DNA of 64,000 nt from Phylloscopus collybita (Eukaryota > Chordata > Aves > Passeriformes > Phylloscopidae): the NCBI GenBank assembly GCA_027886175.1, contig JAJNNQ010000026.1, positions 17,479,501 to 17,543,500 of the forward strand, read 5' to 3'. Below the pieces are notes generated by a model that saw only the letters and a program-made list of their open reading frames with translations, was not told the origin of the DNA and did not search any database. Below are positions 48,646 through 61,300 of the stretch, piece by piece. Each line of letters begins with the position of its first letter. The first letter of the stretch is position 1. Both the position numbers and the translations under genes were made by a program.

Positions 48646-51600
48646 TCATTATGGATTAATCTTGCACCTACAGTGTCTGGGTGTTAAGAGTTTGGCTCTG
48701 AGCACAAGGTATCGTGGACATGTCCCTCATCATCTGAACTCAGAGGCAGGAGGAACTGAGCCCTGTGCCTGTATTTACCACAGCGCATGCACATAGAAAA
48801 TTGAGACCTGTGTACACAGGCTTATGCTACTACGTTTTTGGGGTTTTTTTTAATGCTTAGCCCTTCTAGCTCAAGATATTTCTATGGGGTCTTGTATACG
48901 GGTTCTATTCCTCCTGAAGGTAGAGACTTCAAATTGTTTATGTAATCCCTATAGGCGGACTGTGCAAAGTAGCTGCTGTTAGAAGTGCTTTATTTCACAG
49001 TTTTGACTATTTTGAGATTTTAGCTCCTAGCAAGCCTGTCTCCTTCCCATTCTTTGTAATTCGGTAACTAGCAAGGGATGAATGTGGGTAATAAAAGTGG
49101 ACATCAACATGATCTGGCAACTGTACATACCTGCTGCTGTTGTAGTTTTATTGCAGAATATATAGTCCAGTACAGTCTGAAAGATGCTCCCAGCCACATC
49201 TGGTACTGAACTGTCAGAATTAGTCCTACCTTTAAATGACAGAGTACGTGTACACTGACTCTAGAGTCAATTTATTTTTAACAGGAGGTGGTTTCATAAT
49301 TAATTGGAAGAAAAATTATGTACCATTAACAACCATTTTCTGAGACTAAGACCTTTCTTGATTCTATTTGTTCAGGCGGAGAGTAAACAAAAAAAGGACA
49401 AGGTTTATGAATGCGTATCTTACTTTATTTTTCTTTTGTCTTTCTTTCTCTTGGGGAATAATCCAGTAAAATGCTAAGCATCTTTGATATATAATATTTC
49501 CTATGGTACTTACACCTTTCCATATCAAGAACATTACTTACTTGGTTGGAGACAGACTTTATCATCCCGTAGAATAATATGCAATTTATTGGATTTCACA
49601 AATTTAGAGGTTCACTCGGTTTTAATGCATTCCAATATGTTTCTGAATGTATGAAAATTTCTGTGCATTTCAATGATAGTGCTGTAAATTAATGAGTGTA
49701 CAATTTTTTTTTCTGTTATTATTTTTAAAGCCAGCTACAGACTATCCATTACTGGATCATATGAACTTTATCCCTCTAGCAAACCTACCCAGAATAAAGA
49801 CTTGCACAGTAAATCCCAGATGGTGAAGAATTGTTTTTATATTTCAGTTAAGGACTGAAATTGGGAAATTTCTCTTTCACACCTCAATTTCTGTGTAGCT
49901 TGCACTATTATGCTCAGCTGTATTATAGAGCAAGAAGCCTTTAAAATATGTAAATTTCCAGATGAATTTCTGAACAGAGAATGGTCGTACAGACTCAACA
50001 CATTCCAAAAACAGAAAATGTCAAAAGAAAGGAAACAGATCAAAACACTGTTTTTGACATTACTTTCAATTAAAGCTGCATCTGTGAGGTCCACATACGC
50101 TTGGTGAATTTTTAAGGAAAGAAAAGACATGAAGGAATTATTTTATACTGGATGGTGGAGGAATACCAAATAAATGGCATGCATTATTTCAGTACATTAA
50201 AATCCCCCCTGGTACTGATTTCAGAAGATCATTTTCACTGTCTTCATTCCAAAATTATAGTATTCTGAAAGGAAAATCCGATTTCCCAAAATTTAGAGAA
50301 AAAAACCTCAGAAATATTATGAATTAGATGAACCAGTATATTTCCTGCATTCTTATTGTGCCTAAGAGCTTTACCATTTTTTAATGCAGTCTAAGTCAAC
50401 AAATGTATTAATTGATGGAGATTCTACTATTTTGTAGGGTACTTCGTGGCAATTCCAGATTTTAAATACCTGTTTTTTTCAGAATAAAATTGAGTGTCAA
50501 CACAACTATATGTTTATGCAAACAACTCCGTCAATATTGCATGCAAACGATGCATTTTAGCATTCAAATGAGCATTTAGGGTTTTAAGCAGAAGTTTACA
50601 CACAAGTGTCTGACATATGTATTCCTTTACATATACATGTATATACGTTCCATATGAGAGAAACCTACCAGTTCAAGTTAAAGCTTATATTCTGAAAGTA
50701 AGAGGAAAACAAGCCTTGTGGTCAGAAGAAAATGAGAGAAAAAAATAATGTATAAAGGTTCATCTTTTCACAGAATAAGAAACTTTGAACAGAAAAAAAA
50801 TCACCACAAGCTCACAAAAAAAAGAACTAAAAATCCCACAAGTACAACATACCACTCCCCCACGCCACTCCTACCCCAATTTTTAAAATCCAGATAAAAA
50901 GCTTATTTATTTATGAGTGATTTTATATTTTTGCTTAAACAGTGGATTTTCCCACATCGTGGTCTTTGGTGAGACATTTTCCTGAGGTTCTGCCCCACCT
51001 GGCACCTTATTCCCGTGCCCTGTTGCTGCAGTACACACTGTCCTTGCCAAATGAGGCCCTGAGCATCAGTTCATGGGGGTGGCAGGAATTGGCTGGCTGT
51101 AAGACCACCTTGCCAACAAATTTGACCTGACATTTGCAACCGGAGTTGATAGATGTGCAGTAGTTACTCAGGCTAAACTCCTGATCAATATGTCAGATTT
51201 TAAAACTGATTGCAACAAAGTAGACCCAAGATTATGAGGCACCTGCATTCACAGGGCCCATGGAAAGACAAGTCTCAGTCAGTCACTTGTATTTAGCACG
51301 TCACGCTTGATGGCACGGTGAAAGATCTGAGCATAAGGCCAACACGTCCACACTCAGTTTAGCTGTGACCCATTAAGGAGACCAAAAATGTACAATGTGC
51401 ATAAAAAGGTGGCTAATAATGCATACACACACTCACACATGCACAGGCTGCAGCTCCCCAGAACACCAACACTTTTTGAAAACCACATGAACCTCCCAAA
51501 CTGCACCATAAACATCCATTAACATGATAATACCCATTAATCCAGCCAAACACAACTCATTTGTCATCTTTCTGTTGCAACCCATCTGTGAGCGTGTAGG

Positions 51601-53116
51601 AAGGGGAGGGGGGGAATTCACAGTCTTATCTGTCGGGGGATTAGCTTCACAAGAAGGACTGATTTTAAGTAATTCCGTGGTAGGGAAAAGCTCATTTGTT
51701 TCTATTTATTGAAGGACCTTTTTAGTATTGTACTTTCATGATCTTAAGTCTTAAGCAAAGCAGTTAAAATGGGGAGAAGAATTAAAATGTTATCCAGCAT
51801 CCAGTAAGAATTTTACTTTTGCTGCTTGCATCATAATTTCCTAATATTTTTTTTTAATTTCTTATGAATTAGGAGGTGCATTTTAGTGGCTGTATTGATG
51901 TTTGATTTGGTGGGAAAGATTTCTAACTTAAAAAATCTGGTTTTTCATATTCTGTTTTTTGCATAGGTCTCCTCTTGGCTATGAAGAAGCAAATCTATAT
52001 GACTGCAACTGAATGCAAGGCATCCTGGCTCTAGAAAGATTGTGCACAGCAAAATATAGATCCACAGGATATACTCCAATTCTACAGGAATCTCTAAACA
52101 ATGTAAATGACATGTAACTTAGCCTCTCCTCAGAGGTGTTGCTTCTATTCTACATTATCATACATCTTCCTCTGGAGGTCCCAGAGAAAGTAGAATCTTT
52201 TTCAACCTTGAAGAATATAAGAGGCAGAACATAAACATTTGGTAGAATCTGAATGAGAGGTAATATTGGTTAAAACTATCTGAGAAAATAAAATCCCAAT
52301 AGAAGACAACAACAACAAAAAAATAAATCCCAAACTGTTCTTTTTATTTTCAGGATTTTGAGCTTGTAAAGTCAGCGCAAGTCTAAGTCTTTTTTGACTT
52401 CCACTGAAGAGTGTTGAGGCTGCAGAGATGGTCACTGAGCTCTCAGCCATGCAGTTCCAGGGTTCCTGTGTAACTGTATTAGTCAAGAATGTTTAAGACA
52501 ACTTAGGAGCTTTGGAAGACTACAAAAGTATGTTGCTAGAGCACTGAATTTGGTGCTACATCAAATACAAATTTTGCTTTTACTCATTATAGTTCATTAG
52601 CAGTTTTGGAGACCTGCTCCTTTTACTTCCCCTGTTAAGCACATTCAGGTCTCTGAATGGCTACTCAGCTGTTCTTGCACAGATCGAACTGCAGGTATTA
52701 CTGAAATGGGCCTGAAGAAAATTATGTCTGATACAATAATCAGAATTTAATTATTTATAGAGAAAGTCCTTCCTTTAAAGCTGAAAACCTATGTGAAGTT
52801 TGTACCTTCTGTTGTTTGGGGGAAAGGAAAAAGTCTGTCTGGCAAAGTGTATGCCCAAGAGTAAACAGCATATACTACGTGGTGCAAAAAGATCTGTTCA
52901 GTCTTAACATTTTACCACTGAAAAATAACAAAACGGGGAGGTTTGTTTGTATTGGGGTTTTTTTAAGAGTGACAGTATTACGGGGCAGTAGAAACAAGCC
53001 AAAAAACCTGAAATTCCTAATGATCATGTTTTTCAGCAATCTGATTTAATATTTCAGTTCAGCCTTCCCTTCATGATAAATTAAAATCTGAATTATTCTA
53101 ATTGATAAATATACCT
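48646..53116. other. Non-coding DNA, no gene seen
   Basis: AT-rich. Contains the palindrome TGACTCTAGAGTCA (49,256-49,269), TATACATGTATA (50,632-50,643) and three octamer-like POU words near 50,516-50,569. A GC-richer patch at 50,950-51,120 holds a 62-codon ORF that is not recognised. Confidence 0.5.
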
Positions 53117-53146
53117 AATTATCCATACGAAAACCTATGGATAATT
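53117..53146. repeat. 11-bp stem-loop
   Basis: AATTATCCATA (53,117-53,127) pairs perfectly with TATGGATAATT (53,136-53,146) around an 8-base loop CGAAAACC. Confidence 0.85.
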
Positions 53147-55434
53147 TCTATGGTTTTTCCTAACCAGAAAGTAAAATAACTGAGGCATTATTTTTATAAG
53201 TAGCAGGGAAATCAACTGAGGAGAGCAGGGTAACGCTTAAGAATGATCCTTTTAATGATTAAAAGTTCTAAGGGGAAGAAGATAAATAAGGGAAAGATGT
53301 GATGAAGGAAAGGCTCATTTGTTTGAGCATTAAATCTCCTTTATCTGTCTTTCTTCCATACCCTCGTACACTCCCATCTTCACCAATGTGATAAAATTTT
53401 GTTATCAACAGCCATCTAATCCTTAAAAACCAGAAAATTCTTTAAACCCAAGAAATTTCCTCTAATTATGGGTCCAAATTCACTGTATAAGTAATTTTCA
53501 TACCTCTGCAGAGAATATGAATGCAAATAGAATCTCCCTTTTATACAAAATTGTTACAATGATAAATTTACATTGTGTTCATACATGAATGCAGTCCCTG
53601 CTTAGTTTCAGTGTACTACATGTATTTCTAATGGAATTGTTCCCATTTCAGTACTTGTGAACAATATCCTTTATATCTTTCATATGAGAATAGACATTAT
53701 GAGTCCATTAATGGGCCAGATTTGTCCATGAAATACTCCAGGGAATTTTCATGTAAATTTGCATACTTTTCCTAAATATGTATGCGAAATTGAAAGATGA
53801 GACTCTTAGATATAGAGGATGTAACATTAGAGAGAGACAAACCCGTCTTCCATCCCTCACAGACCTGACACTACACATGCAGTAAACTGCTTTTGCTGCT
53901 TTTTTAAAGACAAAAATTCTAAATTACTAGGGTTCTAAAGCTTAGTCAAAATTTATAGTGATCATGAAGATTTTGTCTTTTCTTAATCAAATAAATGCAA
54001 TCTTGCTTACGCATTTAGGCCCCTAGAAACCATATCTTTCAAGAGAGCTGTAGAGAAAAGACACAATAAAGAACACTAATTATGAGACATGATAAATACT
54101 TTAGAAAAGAATCACTTCTCTTTGAAAAAGATAAATCTTCTTTTATTTGGAAGTTAAAATTAGGCAAAAATTATCTACGCCAATGGACAGGAGTTTAACT
54201 TTAATAGCCTACATTCCTTTGATATTTTTCATTCACCCAAAAGTAGCCTTAGAAAGTATCCTGAAAAGCAACCTTTATCATCATAAACAAAAGTGCTTAA
54301 ACCCTCCACTTTCATTTCTTCCTTTGAGCTTCTGTCTGGTCTCCTGCGGTCTCTTTCCTCACCCTTTGCTCTCAATTTTAAGCACATTCCAATCTTTCTG
54401 TTCTGAGTATGACTTCTGTTGCATCTGTATGTCACTGCTTAAACAGTGTTCTTAAAACACCATTACAGCAGAAATAACGAGGGGTGTGGCTATTTCTAAA
54501 GTGATCAATGCTAAAACAATAGTGGGTTGTCAGTGTTCACATGCAAGAATGAATAGAAAAGTACACAGTAAGAAAAAAAAATTATGCTTTCTGAATCCAA
54601 ACTGGTGTTACCTGGCCCATGCTAGATTTTTATTTCAGAAAAAACCAGATGCTTTCAGTAAGAGTCCCATTATAGAGTAGACACAAATATGTAAAAAAAA
54701 AAATGCTATGAAAAAGGAGAAACATAGAAGCAAGTATGAATATCTGTATACCGTTTGTGGTGAAGTTTGAACATGATACGAGAGAGGTACAGGCACAAAT
54801 CTTGTTTTTTGTTTAATGGATTTGTGCTTGCACCTGTTGCACACATATTTGAAAATACCTGCCTTTGCAAAAGGTACGTCCTTTTTTCTTGATACTTTTA
54901 AACTGTGTAGTGAGTATGTAATCTCTTCAGGTTTTTTATTTATGTTCTTTTGATAAATTTTTTTGGATGCTCTTGAGTCACACATATATATCTCATTGCC
55001 TGGCTGTTCAAAGTTCCCAGCTATATTACTTACCATAGTGTATCTCCTATGCAGAGGAACCCTGAGGTTTTTTCCTCTGGTTCAAAGAATTCTTGTAAAA
55101 ACACATATGCGCTGAGGCAATGCAGTAGGTAACGTGGAGGGACATGCACACACAGCCCAGATAGCCCAAGTAAGAGAATGAAAGTAGAATCTGTTTGATT
55201 GCTTAACTGGTTGGAAAAAAAAATGTTCATGAAGCATTTGTTCATTCTAAAATCTAATCTAGGATTAAGAACAGCTTTGGACCTGAAGGAAATTAGGTAA
55301 ATGCTTTGGAAACTAAAAATTTTAAAATGGATTAGTTAGTTTGCTGTCTGTGACCAATTAAAAGCATATAGAAAAGTACATTTCTCTGTTTAACAGAATG
55401 AGAAAGAAGCAAACAGTGACCAATATGAAACAGA
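53147..55434. other. Non-coding DNA, no gene seen
   Basis: AT-rich DNA. A 133-codon minus-strand ORF (54,635-55,036) and a 102-codon plus-strand ORF (54,147-54,455) encode no peptide I recognise. Confidence 0.55.
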
Positions 55435-55682
55435 TAAAGAAGGAGGAGGAGAAGGAGGAGGAGGAGGAGAAGGAGAAGGAGAAGGAGAAGGAGAAGGAGA
55501 AGGAGAAGGAGAAGGAGAAGAAGAAAAAAGAAAAAGAAAAAGAAAAAGAAAAAGAAAAAGAAAAAGAAAAAGAAAAAGAAAAAGAAAAAGAAAAAGAAAA
55601 AGAAAAAGAAAAAGAAAAAGAAAAAGAAAAAGAAAAAGAAAAAGAAAAAGAAAAGAAAGAAAAAGAAAAAAAGAGAAAAAAG
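55435..55682 (+). repeat. 248-bp uninterrupted polypurine tract
   Basis: No pyrimidine occurs on the plus strand for 248 bases. It starts as GGA/GAG units, turns into a hexamer GGAGAA array (to about 55,520), then into a GAAAAA hexamer array (to about 55,655) and a looser A/G end. Hexamers preserve the reading frame, so Lys/Glu-only and Phe/Ser-only ORFs appear on the two strands; they are artefacts. Confidence 0.97.
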
Positions 55683-57412
55683 TAATTATTCAAGCTATTT
55701 ATTGGAATGAAGAAAAATAACTTTGTTACATGACATGAAATTGTTTCTTTGAGCAGATTTATTATTTCTTTTACTGTTAAAACAAACCAACCGTAGATAT
55801 TTACCTCAGGAGCAGCAAAGTTGCTTATTTCTGTACTCTAGTCTTCAACAGAACTATGGACTGATGGTTTCACAAGGCATCAGTCACACTTACAGAACAT
55901 TTTCTGATATAAATATAAAAGCTTCATTTTAAAGGATAAATAAAGCAACACTATTATCTAAACAGGGTAAAATTTAACATCCTTGTGGTTTGTGGAAATT
56001 TTTGATGTGCCTGCTGGCTTTTCAATAAAAATCAATTATGCCTTAAATGCGAGCGGTAGTCAACATACTACAGACTATAAATTCAATTTCATACTCAGAA
56101 ATATGGATTAGCTGAACTTGATGCCCTTCCATTGATTTCAGAAAGCAAAAGCTGATAAGGTAAATAATAGTAAGAAGCTCTCTGACACTCCACATCAAGT
56201 TCCGGATTTCCATATTATTTTTGTAAGAACTTTCCAGCCACCACAATATCCTCCTTGTGAAATATGTATGATGAATAGATATTATATGGATTGCTGATTC
56301 ATCTCTATTTACAGAATGGATATTTGGCTTTTATAATGCAAGGTGGGAACTGGATAGGAAATGAATATACTTATTTCTTTTAGCACCATGCAAGGTATAT
56401 ATATCATCCAGGGTGAATGAAGCTGGTGAATAATTACCAACCAATCTGATTAAGCCCGTGTTCTCCAGACTGCAAACTTTTTAAAATAATGTTTCCAGAC
56501 ATAAGGTAAGCAAGAAGAGGCCAGTCTCTTTAACATACAAGAAATTTTAAAGCTGCTTTAAATTTAAAACAAAACCATCTCTCTGCTCTCTGAGCAGAAC
56601 ATCCGAGACTAACATGAATTACAGAAAATGGGCTGTAGTTTAAGGGAGAGAGAGGCAATAATGTTAGAACTCAGAAATATAGGAGGGAAGATGGATTATG
56701 AGCTAAAACTTTGGATAATTTCTCAGAAAGATCAAGTCATACATGAAAAAATTTCTTCCCTTCCTGAAATTACACAGCACTTGGGCTGTAAAGCTTATGT
56801 TCTTTGGCTTTCAAACAGGGCTCAGTGACTCTTCTTTTCAAAAAAAATCTGATCCATTCAGGTTAAATCCAAAAGGCAGCTTAAGTAGACTTAGCCCACA
56901 AGGACTTGTTCTTACCTTCATTCAAAGGCTTGTCATTACTTTGACTTCAACTTACAAACACTGCTTTCTTTTGTCACACATCTAGCATGTTGAAAGAGAC
57001 ACTGTCAACTTATGTGGGTCTTTCTCAAGGAATGCTGAATCCCAAGAAACATCTGTGATAGACATATGGATACTAAACCCATTTTGAAAAACCCAAACCA
57101 CTGCTTGGGACCTACTGACACAAATAATGTTTACAGCATTGCAGAACCATCAACATTTAAAATTTCAGCACTATGCAACTCAAAAGAAGCTAAAGTGCCC
57201 AAGCCTGCAATTTAAGGAACTGTTTTAGAAAACCCAGGGTTAAATTCGCCCCCAACACATGGTTTGCTCATTATACTCTGTCAGCTCAGTTCCACTGGTA
57301 GCTTCTGCCCTGGCTTTCCCCCAGAGGGTCTGTGCTGAATCACATATTTCTCTGGTTGAAGAGCACAGTTTTTGATGGTTCACTACAGATATCAGTGCTG
57401 TCTTCTGTTTTT
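55683..57412. other. Non-coding DNA, no gene seen
   Basis: AT-rich DNA. No element recognised. GGGTTAAATTCGCCCCC near 57,237 resembles old sauropsid repeat text. Confidence 0.55.
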
Positions 57413-57417
57413 ACACC
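57413..57417. repeat. 5' target site duplication of LTR 2
   Basis: ACACC lies directly before TGTAAGG and is repeated directly after the CA end of the LTR. Confidence 0.65.
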
Positions 57418-57830
57418 TGTAAGGACTTAAAGGCACAGTTGCCTGTCTCAAACACTGCCAAGGCCACAGAAGGAACTTGCCATAAGATAAGCCACCACAG
57501 AGGGAACTTGAGATAAGCACAGAAGGGAGAAATTACGACAGGAAGGTGCTAATTCCAGGCCTGGTGGAGGCGAGATCTGATTAGCACATCCTGGTTAACA
57601 TATCCAGACAAAAATTCCCACTGTGGCAAACTGTGGGAAAGGAAGCAACTGCTCATATATGTATCACCACAAGTTATGGGAAAGGCATCTGCGACCACCC
57701 CATGCATGCCCAGAATCTGGACTGTATACCACTGGTACCCCCAGAAGAATGAGACCAGGACCCCCACCACCAAGAAGCCCAGGATGAGTAAGGACCAATG
57801 GGATGCTGCAGAATCGGTAGGTGGTGGGTA

Positions 57831-57890
57831 TCTTCTCTCTCTCTCTCTCTCTCTCTCTTTTTCTCTCTCTCCCCTTCCCTCTCCCCTCTC
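57831..57890 (+). repeat. CT microsatellite inside LTR 2
   Basis: (CT)n stretch with later TTTTT and CCCC interruptions. It is part of the LTR and probably variable in length. Confidence 0.9.
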
Positions 57891-57928
57891 AATTTTTTTT
57901 TTATCTCTCTACCTCACAACTATGGTTA

Positions 57929-57934
57929 AATAAA
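57929..57934 (+). terminator. Polyadenylation signal of LTR 2
   Basis: AATAAA in GGTTAAATAAAATCTG, 80-90 bp before the LTR end. Confidence 0.5.
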
Positions 57935-58016
57935 ATCTGTGTTATTGACTTTGGGAAATGGTCTTGTTTGTACCTTAATTTGGGCAGAGACAACTCTCAC
58001 TAATTGGATCAGAGCA

Positions 58017-58021
58017 ACACC
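58017..58021. repeat. 3' target site duplication of LTR 2
   Basis: ACACC directly after the AGAGCA end, equal to the copy before the LTR. Confidence 0.65.
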
Positions 58022-58261
58022 TCATGAGTAAAGCACCTAATTGAGATTTAGAGACCCAAATGTTATTTCCGATTTTCCTGTTGGCTCTGGCATAAGCTTC
58101 CAGCATTGCACTATGTCCCATCAAGATGGGATGTCTTCAGTTTGTGAGAGCACCAGCCATTTCAGTTGTGTTATCCTCTTCTGTCACCCTGTGTTGTGTG
58201 CCAAGGTCATACTGCCTCTGAACTGAACAGGAAAAAAAAAAAAATTGATGAAATAACGCTC

Positions 58262-58372
58262 TTTCGTGCCAATTTTGTGGGTTCAATTCTTGTATGGGCC
58301 ATTCACTTAAGAGTTGGACTTGATGATCCTTGTGGGTGCTTTCCAATTTAGCATATTCTGTGACTGTGTGAG
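58262..58372 (+). mobile_element. CR1 LINE 3' end (plus strand)
   Basis: The stretch reads GTGGGTTCAATTCTTGTATG, then GAGTTGGACTTGATGATCCT, then TGTGGGTGCTTTCCAATTTA, and ends in two CR1-style octamers, ATTCTGTG (58,355-58,362) and ACTGTGTG (58,363-58,370). This matches the CR1 3' UTR end 'ggttggactagatgatc ... ccttccaac ... attctgtgattctgtg'. It is a short 5'-truncated copy of about 110 bp. The A13 run at about 58,232 is just upstream and unrelated to a CR1 tail. Confidence 0.85.
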
Positions 58373-61300
58373 AGGACCTCATGCAAAGGGTGTGCTCAGA
58401 GCCATGGCACCTCGCCTTTCCTCTGCACAAGATTTCCAACGTGCCATGAAGCTGCACCTTCTACCTAAGGAGTCATGTCTGGAAAACAAGCAGCAGGTGT
58501 GCCAACTGCAAGCACTGGGATGGGAATTGGGAAGCAAAAAACCCCAAGTGAATCCCATATTTAATAAGTGTGAGACACAGTCCACAGGAGCACCTGCTAA
58601 AGTTGCTGGTTCCCTAAAATTCACTTCCTTAATTCTGATCTAGTTCTAATTCTGGTACTAATTTAATTCCTTCTTCAAATTCCTTTGCAGAACTTATTTC
58701 CAGCACAAGCCTCTGTGGATTCTGCCTTTTTTTATTAACTGAATGAGTTAATTTATACACCAAACTACTTTAGAAATGATTGAAAGAAACTTGCATTATG
58801 CTTATCTAACAGAAGCATATCAACTTGTATTGTTATAGATCATTTGCTTTCCCGTAATTTCCCATCTTTCCCTCTGGTCAGTTTTAATGCAAGTCCCAAT
58901 TTTAAAAGTCACAGCATGCAGCAGTTCCCTGACAGAACCAACTGAAACTTCATTTTCAGGTATTCTTCTTTGGAGGGCTTATTCTGTAAAGCAATATATT
59001 CAACACATGTACCCTGCTACAACACAAGCTTTTAATTTTCATTTAAATGGAGGTATAATTACATGCAGTTCTTGCACTGTAACTGCAGCAAATCACATCC
59101 TAAATACGCAATTGTGTTAAATCCTGATTAATGAAATTTCTTTGTAAGCTAGACATTCCCTGTTAGATTTATATAAAAATGACATATAAATCTAATAAAA
59201 CAAAAAAAAAAAGAGCTCCTGATATTTCCCTATACTGTTCCGGTGTAACCAAGGTATACACAGGAAAAATATACAGCATTTATTATGAAAATATAATTCT
59301 TGTAGATACACTCAGAAAACTGCAAACATTCATAAACATCTCTCTCTTCGGGGAAAGAGAAAAGTGCCATTTAACAGGTGTTAGAATGTAAATGACATCT
59401 CATTAGTGACTTCCTTTTGCAGCTCAGAGACAAATAAAACCTTCATTTAAAAGCATTAGTGTTGTTCCTAAGGGTTTCTGGTATCATAATGTTTTGGTTT
59501 ATGATGATATTTAGCCTTTTCTAACATTCCCACTTATTTCTACAGAATAAACCAGCCTCTGTCTTTAAAGACTCAGAATAAAACCAGGGGTGGAAGGAGA
59601 TGATGGTACAACTATTCAAACCTTTGTCCCTTGCAAGGAAGTGGCAGGGAATTATCATCTGCATAAAAAGACAAAAGAAAAAAAGAGCAGCTCATCTTCA
59701 TTCTGGACACCAACTGGTTTCTAACTTTCCTCTGCAAGGTGTGAAAATCTCTGTGTGTCCTAATGTGTCCTTTTTTTTTGCCAAAGAATTGCTCTCTATC
59801 ATGCTCTTCCCAAATAAACCCACTCCTCACAAAAAAAAAAAAATAAAAATTGGAAAGGTGTTAAATTACCTCAAGTGTTACTGAAATATTAATCCAGTTC
59901 TTTGGGATTAATCACTATCCTGTCCTTGCTACATCCCAGTTTCCATTTTTTTAGAAAAAGGCAAAAAAATAGAAATCAAGCACAAGGACTTCTAAGGTAG
60001 GAAGAGGAACTCTCACTTGAATTTCTAGGAATAACTGTGGTCAAATTGTATATTAAAAATATGGGCATCCTTTCGGCAACAAATCTGTCATATTCAATTT
60101 CCATGCTGATCAACAAGGCTCCTGTGAACCAAGGGTGCAAGGAGGTATAGAAGATGAATGGTGTTCTTCAGCAGACATGGGAAGGAGCATGAGGACCCCC
60201 TAAGCTGGTCCTCAAGATATATTTCTAAACAGCCAGAAACACAAGGTGCATGGCCTTACAGTTTAATGCTTGACACTGCTTGGAGTCAGAGGCCCTCCCT
60301 GTGGCTACGAATAACCCACTCAGCTGACCCATTTTTTTCCGTTTTTCACAACATTTAATAGTTAAGTTTATTTATTTACTGGAGGTTTCACCGTTTGTGG
60401 TTTAACTGCTGGCTCATGTTACCTTGATCTGCAATGATGTACTCATTTGAGACATTTTTCTGAAAATCCCAAAGATCACAGATGACAATGTATACTTTCC
60501 CATGGTGTAAATTAGTTGTAAGCACATAAGACAAAGCCTGAAGCATTATTTACAAACCTCAAGGTAAATGTACGTGAAAGTGCAAATATAGGAAATAACA
60601 GTAAAAATGGTAAAATAATAGTAATATTAATAGTAATAATGTGTTTTACACCTTTTCACTGTTAGTTCTTGCTCCTATCTCTTTTAATAAATCAGTTTAT
60701 ATCCTCAGGGGGAGTATTGTTTTTAGCCTCGAACATTCCTAGGCAAAGAACATTGCAGTGCAGGAACTGGAGACAAACAGGGAGATACTCAGCTTCACAA
60801 TGAAAAAGGGATGTAAAGACTGTGAAAAGACATGCAAGAAACTGACTCTTAGTGGATGGGAACAGATTAAACTGGCAGAAAATTCTGAATGCTGTGGGGA
60901 AAGCAAATAAAGATCTTTATTTACACTTGCTCAGAATAAAAGGATGAATGGGACATTCAATGGCTTCAAAAAGCAAAAACTAACATGATGATTACATTTA
61001 CTTTTTGGAGTTCTGTAATTTGCACCTGTAGTAGTCATTATCACACAATATCATTATATTTTAAAGTAATGCCATTTTGAGAATAATGTTGAGCACTTAG
61101 ATCTGAATGAAAAAGGCATTGCAGGGAGTCTACAAGACCACAGATCTTACGCATAAAGGAAGTCAGCTTTAGTAATTTCTTACATTTTTTTAAAAAAATT
61201 TAATTCTAGATTAAACCTATCTATCTCATTTACTCAAATCCTTAATTATTTAGTGAGTTTGTCAGATATAAAAAATTGGGACAGATGTTGCAGTTAAAAA

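Larger units (their letters stand above)
57418..58016 (+). mobile_element. Solo LTR of an endogenous retrovirus (passerine)
   Basis: This is a 599-bp element with TG...CA ends, flanked by ACACC on both sides as a 5-bp target duplication. Inside are a CT-rich microsatellite (about 57,831-57,890), a polyadenylation signal AATAAA (57,929-57,934) and a U5-like tail (GAAATGGTCTTGTTTGTACC ... AACTCTCACTAATTGGATCA). The order U3, pyrimidine tract, polyadenylation signal, U5 fits an LTR on the plus strand, and the text resembles passerine ERV LTRs that I know from memory. No gag, pol or env lies beside it, so it is a solo LTR. ORFs inside it are not genes. Confidence 0.8.

Noticed and set aside
52140..52220. 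CCTCTGGAGGTCCC resembling a CR1 3' UTR block
   Set aside because: The flanking text does not continue the CR1 order; a 14-base match alone is not enough.
54635..55036. 133-codon minus-strand ORF
   Set aside because: Lys/Phe/Ser-rich peptide from AT-rich DNA; no domain, no splice or promoter context.
55358..55693. Lys-Glu and Phe-Ser repeat ORFs on opposite strands
   Set aside because: Translation of a hexamer polypurine repeat; frame stays open only because the unit length is a multiple of three.
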